Assembly: GCA_937897495.1 (NCBI GenBank)
Contig: CALCBL010000379.1
Location: 1-12,277 of the forward strand
Origin: an uncultured Burkholderiales bacterium
Lineage (GTDB): Bacteria; Pseudomonadota; Gammaproteobacteria; Burkholderiales; Burkholderiaceae_C
Length of the DNA stretch: 12,277 bases
Direction: 5' to 3'
Shown here: in pieces, positions 6,260-12,277 of the stretch
Numbering within the stretch: position 1 is the first letter of the stretch
Layout of the letters: every line of letters starts with the position of its first letter
Position numbers and translations under genes: made by a program
Notes under the pieces: generated by a model
Databases searched by the model: none
What the model saw: only the letters and a program-made list of their open reading frames with translations
Told to the model about the DNA's origin: nothing

Positions 6260-7375
6260 TTAGCCAGCCGCATCGGCTGAAGCAACTTGACTGCGAACAT
6301 TTTGATTTTCGACCCAGCGTCGAACTCGCTCAGCATCTGCAATTCGGCTTAATTTGCCAGCAGAGTCTAAAAACACCATGATGATTTTGCGTCCCGCCAC
6401 CTTGGTCTGCATGACCAAGCATTGGCCAGCTTCAGAGATGTAGCCCGTCTTTTGCAAACCGATGTCCCAGTTGGGACTTTTCACCAGCCTGTTGGTGGTG
6501 TTGTATTGCAGAGTTCTGCGGCCCACAGCCACCTCTCGACCAGGTGATGTCGAAAGTTCGCGCATCAAGGGGACATCGTAAGCCGCACCGACCAGCACGG
6601 CCAAATCTGTGGCGCTGGATTGGTTGCGGCTGGAAAGTCCAGTCGGATCGACGTAATGTGTGGACGCCATGCCAAGGTCTTTAGCGCGGTCGTTCATGGC
6701 TTTGACAAACAAGGGCATGCCACCTGGATAAGTTCTGCCCAATGCGTGTGCAGCGCGATTTTCACTGGCCATCAAGGCCAGGTGCAACAAGTCACCGCGG
6801 CTGAGTACCGAACCAACAGCCAAACGCGAGGTGCTGCCCTTTTCGGTGTCCACATCATCTTGGGTGATGGTGATCATTTCGCTTTGAGCCAAGTTGGCAT
6901 CGCTGATGACCAAGCCTGTCATGAGTTTGGTAAGTGATGCAATGGGCAAGACGGCCATGTCGTTCTTGCGAATTAAAACTTCATGTGTGTCTTGATCAAT
7001 GACAAGTGCCACGCTGGAACGCAAATCGAGAAAGTCAGCGCCTTGGTGTAAACCGGCAATGCGGCCAAAAGAAGGTCTTGTGTCTGTGGACTTTTGCTTG
7101 ACGGATTTACGGGGTTTTTGAGTATTTTTAGCTGAGGCCTTGGGTGAAGGTTTAGCTGCAGATTTGGCTGTGTTTTGTGCAGAAACCACCGGTTTTTTGG
7201 CGGCAACTGGTTTTCGCGTGTTTTCGTTGTCTGCCGCAAAGCTTGGAAGTGACATCAAGGCCAAGATGCACAAAGGCAAACAAGGATTGAAAACACGGCA
7301 GGAAAACAGGCGATTTAGTGGATTCAAAGCATTACTTTCGAGGCTCAAAGTCATTCGGAAATTGGCGAGTCTCAT
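6260..7375 (-). CDS. pbpG: D-alanyl-D-alanine endopeptidase/carboxypeptidase, PBP7 (PbpG/DacA-like) family
   Basis: Serine peptidase (S11) acting in the periplasm on peptidoglycan stem-peptide bonds. Three penicillin-binding motifs are seen: SxxK as ASLTKL (Ser147, Lys150), SxN as SEN (204-206) and KTG as QKTGYI (309-311). A hydrophobic segment ending LPSFA before AD (about residue 47) reads as a signal peptide. Residues about 54-98 form a Lys/Ala/Pro/Ser-rich low-complexity linker that may span or bind the wall. The protein ends shortly after the catalytic domain without the longer C-terminal amphipathic part of PBP5, which favours the PBP7 type. The start is uncertain: ATG at 7375 (371 residues, used here) or ATG at 7354 (364 residues); neither has a clear ribosome site, and a possible promoter ends only about 14 bp above the first. 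Transcribed away from leuA, after its terminator. Confidence 0.9.
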   Translation of the reverse strand: MRLANFRMTLSLESNALNPLNRLFSCRVFNPCLPLCILALMSLPSFAADNENTRKPVAAKKPVVSAQNTAKSAAKPSPKASAKNTQKPRKSVKQKSTDTRPSFGRIAGLHQGADFLDLRSSVALVIDQDTHEVLIRKNDMAVLPIASLTKLMTGLVISDANLAQSEMITITQDDVDTEKGSTSRLAVGSVLSRGDLLHLALMASENRAAHALGRTYPGGMPLFVKAMNDRAKDLGMASTHYVDPTGLSSRNQSSATDLAVLVGAAYDVPLMRELSTSPGREVAVGRRTLQYNTTNRLVKSPNWDIGLQKTGYISEAGQCLVMQTKVAGRKIIMVFLDSAGKLSRIADAERVRRWVENQNVRSQVASADAAG

Positions 7376-7388
7376 AGAAACTTGCGAC

Positions 7389-7416
7389 AGTGTACCAAAA
7401 TAAAAAAGCTGCGCAA
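7389..7416 (-). promoter_or_regulatory. Candidate extended -10 promoter for the PBP7-like gene
   Basis: On the minus strand TTGCGC (7411-7416) and TACACT (7389-7394) are 16 bp apart, and TG lies one base upstream of the -10. The -35 lies in the stem of the leuA terminator. Start of transcription would be near 7382, leaving almost no leader before the ATG at 7375, which argues for the start at 7354 or for a leaderless message. Confidence 0.3.
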
Positions 7417-7438
7417 GATCAACACCTTGCGCAAGCTT
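7397..7438 (-). terminator. Rho-independent terminator of leuA
   Basis: Read on the minus strand, AAGCTT-GCGCAAG style arms pair over 12 bp: CTTGCGC (7426-7432) with GCGCAAG (7411-7417), continued by A/T and AGCTT/AAGCT with one bulged A (7433-7438 with 7406-7410). The loop is 8 nt. It is followed by TTTTATTTT. It lies 36 bp after the leuA stop and points the right way. Confidence 0.88.
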
Positions 7439-7473
7439 CTTGAAGACCTTGCTCAGTCTTTGCTTTAAAGCAA

Positions 7474-9012
7474 TTAGCCCTGAGCCGCCACCCTGTCTGC
7501 TTTGCTTTGAAGTTTATTCAATGCGCTCAAATAGGCCTTGGCCGAGGCCACAATGATGTCGGGGTCAGAGCCTACGCCATTGACCACGCGGCCGCTGTTT
7601 TGCAAGCGAACCGTGACTTCGCCTTGGCTTTCGGTCGATCCACTGATGGCGTTCACAGAATAAAGCACCATTTCAGCACCGCTTTCCACGATCGATTCAA
7701 TGGCTTTGAGGGATGCATCTACTGGGCCATTGCCCTCCGATTTGCCATGAACTTCCTTGCCACTGACCGTAAAAACAATGGCAGCGCTGGGTCGCTCTCC
7801 TGTTTCACTGTGTTGTGCCAAAGATACAAAAGCATATTGCTCTTTGTCTTGGGTGACGCTTTCCTCACTGACCAAGGCCAAGATATCCTCGTCAAAGATT
7901 TCGCTTTTGCGGTCTGCCAATTCTTTGAAACGCGTAAAGGCAGCGTTCAACTCTGTCTCACTTTCGAGCACCACACCCAGCTCTTGCATGCGTTGCTTGA
8001 AGGCGTTGCGGCCGCTTAATTTGCCCAGCACAATTTTGTTGGCTGACCAACCCACATCTTCTGCCCGCATGATTTCGTAAGTGTCGCGCGCTTTGAGCAC
8101 GCCATCTTGGTGAATACCTGAGGCATGTGCAAAAGCATTGGCACCCACCACTGCCTTGTTGGGCTGCACAACAAAGCCTGTGGTCTGACTGACCATGCGA
8201 CTGGCTGCCACGATGTGCACAGGGTCGATGTTCATCTCTAAACCAAAGTAGTCTTTGCGCGTTCTGACGGCCATGACAATTTCTTCCAAAGAACAATTGC
8301 CGGCCCGCTCACCCAAGCCATTGATGGTGCATTCAACCTGACGTGCACCGCCCAACTTCACACCTGCCAAACTGTTGGCCACCGCCATGCCCAAGTCGTT
8401 GTGGCAATGGACAGACCAAATGGCTTTGTCGGAGTTTGGAATTCGTTCGCGAAGTGTTTTGATGAACTGACCATACAACTCTGGTACAGCGTACCCAACG
8501 GTGTCGGGCACGTTGATGGTGCTTGCGCCTTCAGCAATGACTGCTTCCAAAATTCTGCACAAGAAATCCATGTCACTTCGGTAGCCATCTTCTGGGCTGA
8601 ACTCGACGTCTGCGACCAAATTGCGTGCAAACCTGACGGACTGTTTGGCTTGCTCGAAAACCTGATCGGGCGTCATGCGGAGTTTCTTTTCCATGTGCAA
8701 TTCAGAGGTTGCAATGAAGGTGTGGATGCGGCCATTGTTGGCACCCTTCAAAGCTTCTGCTGCGCGTGAAATATCTCGGTCGTTGGCGCGCGACAGTGAG
8801 CAGATGGTGGAATCTTTGATGGCGTTGGCAATGGCCTTTACAGCTTCAAAGTCACCGTTGGAGCTGGCTGCAAAACCAGCTTCGATCACGTCAACGCGCA
8901 ATCGCTCTAATTGACGCGCAATGCGCAGCTTTTCGTCACGGTTCATGGAAGCACCTGGCGACTGCTCACCATCGCGCAATGTCGTGTCAAAAATAATCAA
9001 TTTATCGGCCAT
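7474..9012 (-). CDS. leuA: 2-isopropylmalate synthase LeuA
   Basis: Condenses acetyl-CoA with 2-oxoisovalerate to 2-isopropylmalate, the committed and leucine-inhibited step of leucine synthesis. The 512-residue length is that of the type 1 enzyme. Seen: a TIM barrel starting [13 protein letters not shown] (8-20) with Arg13 and Asp14, [12 protein letters not shown] (136-147), the metal-binding HCHND with His202 and His204, and GLGERAGN (232-239). The linker region has [12 protein letters not shown] (293-304), and the C-terminal LeuA dimer/regulatory domain (about 370-510) has [21 protein letters not shown], the type of region that binds leucine. The ATG at 9012 has a strong AGGAG ribosome site. 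It is preceded by a complete leucine attenuator and its own promoter, and followed by a strong terminator, so it is probably a single-gene unit apart from read-through from ilvBNC-pssA. Confidence 0.98.
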   Translation of the reverse strand: MADKLIIFDTTLRDGEQSPGASMNRDEKLRIARQLERLRVDVIEAGFAASSNGDFEAVKAIANAIKDSTICSLSRANDRDISRAAEALKGANNGRIHTFIATSELHMEKKLRMTPDQVFEQAKQSVRFARNLVADVEFSPEDGYRSDMDFLCRILEAVIAEGASTINVPDTVGYAVPELYGQFIKTLRERIPNSDKAIWSVHCHNDLGMAVANSLAGVKLGGARQVECTINGLGERAGNCSLEEIVMAVRTRKDYFGLEMNIDPVHIVAASRMVSQTTGFVVQPNKAVVGANAFAHASGIHQDGVLKARDTYEIMRAEDVGWSANKIVLGKLSGRNAFKQRMQELGVVLESETELNAAFTRFKELADRKSEIFDEDILALVSEESVTQDKEQYAFVSLAQHSETGERPSAAIVFTVSGKEVHGKSEGNGPVDASLKAIESIVESGAEMVLYSVNAISGSTESQGEVTVRLQNSGRVVNGVGSDPDIIVASAKAYLSALNKLQSKADRVAAQG

Positions 9013-9051
9013 GTTTTACTCCTGGTTTAAATCTTCAAAAAAGCGGCTCTG

Positions 9052-9088
9052 AAATAAAAAAAGCCCGCTGCGATTGGCATACGGGCTT
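9052..9088 (-). terminator. Leucine attenuator terminator upstream of leuA
   Basis: On the minus strand AAGCCCG (9088-9082) pairs with CGGGCTT (9067-9061), extendable by one G-U pair, with a loop of about 14 nt. A run of seven T then follows, and A and TTT after it. It lies between the leader ORF and leuA, 40 bp before the leuA start, so its role must be conditional rather than final termination. The 5' arm can alternatively pair with the end of the leader ORF. Confidence 0.88.
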
Positions 9089-9134
9089 GATGGGAAACTG
9101 AACAGCGTGCGCTATACATCCCGCCCGTGGGGCG
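9061..9134 (-). promoter_or_regulatory. Alternative RNA structures of the leu attenuator (protector, antiterminator, terminator)
   Basis: Three mutually exclusive pairings are visible on the minus strand. The protector hairpin is CGCCC (9134-9130) with GGGCG (9126-9122) around loop CAC. The antiterminator pairs ACGGGC (9128-9123) with GCCCGT (9086-9081), six perfect pairs. The terminator pairs AAGCCCG (9088-9082) with CGGGCTT (9067-9061). A ribosome stalled on the Leu codons just upstream would cover the first protector arm, free the second to form the antiterminator and let leuA be transcribed. Inferred from base pairing only. Confidence 0.72.
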
Positions 9135-9165
9135 TCAGTAGTAGGGCTAGCAAATTCGTTTTCAT
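9112..9165 (-). CDS. leuL: leu leader peptide (17 codons, Leu-rich)
   Basis: Short ORF whose translation is expected to sense charged tRNA-Leu. The peptide reads MKTNLLALLLTPHGRDV and ends at TAG. Five of codons 5-10 are Leu: TTG, CTA, Ala, CTA, CTA, CTG. The use of three CTA codons, usually a minor Leu codon in betaproteobacteria, would sharpen the response. It sits 24 bp before the 5' arm of a rho-independent terminator and about 100 bp before leuA. Its last codons encode the hairpin arm that competes with the terminator. No Shine-Dalgarno sequence precedes the ATG, and the predicted promoter puts the transcription start at or next to that ATG, so translation may be leaderless. It shares no evident sequence with E. 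coli LeuL beyond the Leu run. Confidence 0.82.
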   Translation of the reverse strand: MKTNLLALLLTPHGRDV

Positions 9166-9171
9166 AGAAAT

Positions 9172-9200
9172 ACTGTATCACAACTTTTAGAAAAGGTCAT
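9172..9200 (-). promoter_or_regulatory. Predicted leuL-leuA promoter
   Basis: On the minus strand ATGACC (9200-9195; TGAC of TTGACA matched) and TACAGT (9177-9172) are 17 bp apart, with TG one base upstream of the -10 (extended -10). Counting 6-7 nt downstream puts the transcription start at 9165-9164, on the A or T of the leader ATG. The -35 touches the last base of the pssA stop codon, so leuA has its own promoter within the larger gene row. Confidence 0.5.
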
Positions 9201-10015
9201 TACTTGTGAAGCCCGCGCTCATCGGGGTCTTCGGTAGAGGTGCTAATAACGCTGGTGGGTTCACCCTTAAAACGGCGCCAGCCATACAAGACATAGCCAC
9301 TCAGCCCGTAACTGACGAACAAGCCAAAAAGCACCATAGGGGGGTGAATGTTGACCGCCGCAATGCCAAGGGCAAGCAGCACAATGACCACAAAGGGCAC
9401 ACTTTGCTTCATGCCGACATCTTTAAAACTGTAAAAAGGCACGTTGGTGACCATGGTGAGCCCTGAAAACAGCGCCACCACAAACATGGGCCAAGCCATG
9501 GAGCTGGGCGAAATTTCAGCATCGGTCATGATGGAGATGAAGCCCATGACCAAGGCCGCAGCCGCAGGAGAAGGCAGACCTTGGAAAAACCGCTTGTCAA
9601 CCACCGCGGTGTTGACATTGAAACGCGCCAAGCGCAAAGCGGCGCAAGCACAGTAAACAAAAGCGGCTATCCAACCCCAACGACCCAGTCCTTTGAGTGA
9701 CCACTCGTAAGCAATCAGCGCGGGCGCTGCACCAAAGGAGACCATGTCGGACAAAGAGTCCATCTGCTCGCCAAAGGCACTTTGGGTGTTGGTCATGCGC
9801 GCCACACGGCCGTCTAGGCTGTCTAGCACCATGGCACAGAAAACACCAATGGCAGCCATGTCAAAACGGCCATTCATGGCCATCACGATGGCATAAAAGC
9901 CACCGAACAAAGCTGCCAACGTAAAGAGGTTGGGCAACACGTAAATGCCCTTTCGGGGCTTACGTGGTTGACTGCTCAACTCGACGCCGTCGGAATTTTC
10001 TGAACCATCGTGCAT
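9200..10015 (-). CDS. pssA: CDP-diacylglycerol--serine O-phosphatidyltransferase PssA
   Basis: Integral inner-membrane enzyme that makes phosphatidylserine from CDP-diacylglycerol and serine, the precursor of phosphatidylethanolamine. The 271-residue protein is the membrane type (CDP-alcohol phosphotransferase family), not the peripheral E. coli type. Seen: the full signature DSLDGRVAR, eight residues, then GEQMDSLSD, giving Asp65, Asp68, Gly69, Ala72, Arg73, Gly82, Asp86 and Asp90. Several hydrophobic segments lie around it (about 28-47, 53-67, 93-103, 114-128, 150-163, 175-190, 205-222, 227-245). The N-terminus is cytoplasmic and basic (PRKPRKG). Start chosen at the ATG at 10015, preceded by a weak AAAGAAAG; a TTG further up at 10087 would read into the ilvC coding end in another frame. 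It lies 34 bp after ilvC and is probably co-transcribed with ilvBNC, a conserved arrangement in Burkholderiales. Confidence 0.95.
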   Translation of the reverse strand: MHDGSENSDGVELSSQPRKPRKGIYVLPNLFTLAALFGGFYAIVMAMNGRFDMAAIGVFCAMVLDSLDGRVARMTNTQSAFGEQMDSLSDMVSFGAAPALIAYEWSLKGLGRWGWIAAFVYCACAALRLARFNVNTAVVDKRFFQGLPSPAAAALVMGFISIMTDAEISPSSMAWPMFVVALFSGLTMVTNVPFYSFKDVGMKQSVPFVVIVLLALGIAAVNIHPPMVLFGLFVSYGLSGYVLYGWRRFKGEPTSVISTSTEDPDERGLHK

Positions 10016-10049
10016 GCGAGCTTTCTTTTGGTTGAAGCGGATGCCGAAA

Positions 10050-11078
<1,029 letters not shown>

Positions 11079-11099
11079 TCAAAAATCAATCAAAAAAAT

Positions 11100-11591
11100 T
11101 TAGGCGCGCAAAATGCGCTCACCCCGCCCAATGCCACAGGCACCAGTACGGACTGTTTCAAGAATGGCGCTGCGGTCAAGGGCTTCCAAAAACGCATCGT
11201 TTTTGGATTGGTCGCCCGTCAGTTCCACGGTGTAGCTTTTGTCGGTGACATCAATCACGCGACCACGGAAGATGTCGGCCATGCGCTTCATCTCTTCACG
11301 TTCTTTGCCCACAGCGCGCACCTTGACCAGCATGAGTTCACGCTCGGTGTAGGCGCCTTCTGTGAGGTCAACCACTTTGACCACTTCAATGAGGCGGTTC
11401 AGGTGCTTGGTAATTTGTTCAATGACGTCGTCAGAGCCCGCCGTTTGGATGGTCATGCGGGACAAGCTAGGGTCTTCGGTGGGCGCCACACTGAGTGACT
11501 CAATGTTGTAACCACGGGCAGAGAACAAACCCACCACGCGCGACAAGGCGCCGGGTTCGTTTTCAAGTAAGACTGCGATGATGTGTTTCAT
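11100..11591 (-). CDS. ilvN: Acetolactate synthase small (regulatory) subunit
   Basis: Regulatory partner of the acetolactate synthase large subunit; it raises activity and gives valine feedback inhibition. The 163-residue length is that of the IlvH/IlvN long form. Seen: an N-terminal ACT domain (about 1-75) with LLENEPGALSRVVGLFSARG (8-27) and YNIESLSV (28-35), containing the conserved Asn11, Gly14 and Asn29 linked to valine binding in E. coli IlvH. The C-terminal domain (about 80-160) has ELMLVKV, RGRVIDV and the final TGACGIGRGERILR. The ATG at 11591 follows a good AGAGGAA site; an upstream in-frame ATG at 11639 lies in a hairpin region and adds residues foreign to the family. It follows ilvB after a 101-bp spacer and precedes ilvC by 33 bp. 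The name ilvH is equally used. Confidence 0.95.
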   Translation of the reverse strand: MKHIIAVLLENEPGALSRVVGLFSARGYNIESLSVAPTEDPSLSRMTIQTAGSDDVIEQITKHLNRLIEVVKVVDLTEGAYTERELMLVKVRAVGKEREEMKRMADIFRGRVIDVTDKSYTVELTGDQSKNDAFLEALDRSAILETVRTGACGIGRGERILRA

Positions 11592-11620
11592 GTGCGATTC
11601 CTCTTTTTGCCGCCCTCCCC

Positions 11621-11638
11621 TGCACACGGTAATGTGCA
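11621..11638 (-). repeat. Hairpin in the ilvB-ilvN spacer
   Basis: TGCACA (11621-11626) and TGTGCA (11633-11638) form a perfect 6-bp stem with a 6-nt loop in the 101-bp gap between ilvB and ilvN. No T-run follows on the minus strand, so it is not a terminator. It could mark an RNA-processing or stability point between the two subunit genes; the gap otherwise shows only AT-rich sequence and the ilvN ribosome site. Confidence 0.35.
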
Positions 11639-11692
11639 AGCTTGGCGGTCAATAGATTCTTCTATAGGTTCAAATTGATTTCAAAAATGTTC

Positions 11693-12277
11693 TTAGAGGT
11701 CTTCAGGGCTTAGAAGCATTTCTGTAATGCCCTTGCCTGCTTGAACCATGGGGAACACGTTTTCGGTGGGGTCGGTGCGGAAGTCCATGAACACCGTGCG
11801 ATCTTTCAGTTTGCGGGCTTCGCGCAATGCGGGCTCGACATCTTCGGGGCGCTCAATGAGCATGCCCACGTGGCCATAGGCTTCGGCCAACTTCACAAAG
11901 TCGGGCAATGCATCCATGTAGCTGTGGCTGTAACGGCCAGAGTATTCAATTTCTTGCCACTGACGAACCATGCCCAAGTAGCGGTTGTTCAAAGACACAA
12001 TTTTGATGGGCGTGTTGTATTGCAAACACGTGGAAAGCTCTTGTATGCACATTTGCACAGAGCCTTCACCGGTGACGCAAAACACTTCGGCTTCTGGCTT
12101 GGCCAACTTGATGCCCATGGCATAGGGAATGCCCACACCCATGGTGCCCAAGCCACCTGAATTGATCCAACGGCGAGGCTCGTTAAATTTGTAATACTGA
12201 GCGGCCCACATTTGGTGCTGACCTACATCAGATGTGATGTAAGCATCAGCATCTTTGGTCAGGTTGTACAAAGTTTG
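11693..12277 (-). CDS. ilvB: Acetolactate synthase large (catalytic) subunit, C-terminal ~194 residues, cut by window edge
   Basis: Thiamine-diphosphate and FAD enzyme that makes acetolactate or acetohydroxybutyrate, first common step of branched-chain amino acid synthesis. The visible part is the C-terminal pyrimidine-pyrophosphate domain: [32 protein letters not shown], the thiamine-diphosphate/Mg motif VTGEGSVQM with [13 protein letters not shown] about 30 residues on, and [17 protein letters not shown]. The motif reads GEGS where most relatives have GDGS; I recall GEGS in other betaproteobacterial large subunits, so it is probably a lineage feature. The frame is open to the last base and the start is outside, so the gene must extend about 390 residues further right. 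The stop TAA is at 11693-11695. It heads the row ilvB-ilvN-ilvC-pssA; the symbol ilvI is equally used. Confidence 0.96.
   Translation of the reverse strand, partial: QTLYNLTKDADAYITSDVGQHQMWAAQYYKFNEPRRWINSGGLGTMGVGIPYAMGIKLAKPEAEVFCVTGEGSVQMCIQELSTCLQYNTPIKIVSLNNRYLGMVRQWQEIEYSGRYSHSYMDALPDFVKLAEAYGHVGMLIERPEDVEPALREARKLKDRTVFMDFRTDPTENVFPMVQAGKGITEMLLSPEDL

Noticed and set aside
6265..6279. CAGCCG-CAT-CGGCTG hairpin near the convergent iclR and PBP7-like gene ends
   Set aside because: It lies within the coding end of the PBP7-like gene and has no T-run on either side, so it is not supported as a terminator.
3902..9165. A functional link between leucine-consuming Aat/Bpt and the leucine attenuator of leuA
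   Set aside because: Both involve leucyl-tRNA, but they are separated by two unrelated genes on different strands and nothing in the sequence connects their control.
11693..12277. GEGS instead of GDGS in the thiamine-diphosphate motif as a sign of an inactive acetolactate synthase
   Set aside because: Glu can replace the metal-binding Asp, the surrounding sequence is fully conserved, and I recall the same variant in other betaproteobacterial large subunits.

Overview
The window looks like chromosome from a betaproteobacterium of the order Burkholderiales, probably Comamonadaceae. The evidence is a class I PHA synthase next to a PhaA-type thiolase, the order ilvB-ilvN-ilvC-pssA-leuA, a paired aat-bpt N-degron operon, and protein sequences typical of that group. 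Base composition is moderate (roughly 50-55% GC by eye, not counted), as in freshwater planktonic members of the family. The genus is not determined. There are eleven essentially complete protein genes, one small conserved-looking membrane protein, one leader-peptide gene and two genes cut by the window edges. There are no rRNA or tRNA genes, mobile elements or CRISPR arrays. Coding density is high and no gap reaches 300 bases.

Layout. Positions 1-2143 (minus): phaC followed by phaA (truncated at the left edge), for polyhydroxybutyrate synthesis. Positions 2179-2457 (plus): a 92-residue, two-helix membrane protein of unknown function, divergent from phaC and overlapping pgeF at the 3' end. 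Positions 2447-3878 (minus): maiA then pgeF, separated by 4 bp. Positions 3902-5406 (plus): aat then bpt with an ATGA start/stop overlap; together they put leucine (or phenylalanine) on N-terminal Lys/Arg and leucine on Asp/Glu for ClpS-ClpAP degradation. Positions 5479-6255 (plus): a lone IclR-family regulator. Positions 6260-7375 (minus): a PBP7-like D-Ala-D-Ala endopeptidase. Positions 7474-12277 (minus): branched-chain amino acid block, transcribed ilvB (partial), ilvN, ilvC, pssA, then leuA.

The most informative non-obvious structure is in the 187-bp gap between pssA and leuA. It holds a 17-codon leader ORF (9112-9165, minus) with five leucine codons in six positions, then a rho-independent terminator (9052-9088). 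A GC hairpin in the end of the leader ORF contains a segment that can instead pair with the terminator's 5' arm. This is the complete anatomy of a ribosome-mediated leucine attenuator. The predicted promoter places the transcription start on or next to the leader's AUG, so the leader peptide may be translated from a leaderless mRNA. A second good terminator (7397-7438) ends leuA.

Sequence-level oddities are a Glu-to-Lys change in the conserved QENMS motif of PhaA, an SSAS rather than SSCS active-site motif in MaiA, and very short divergent spacers (35 and 23 bp). The genes are otherwise ordinary housekeeping and storage functions; no new multi-gene system is evident.
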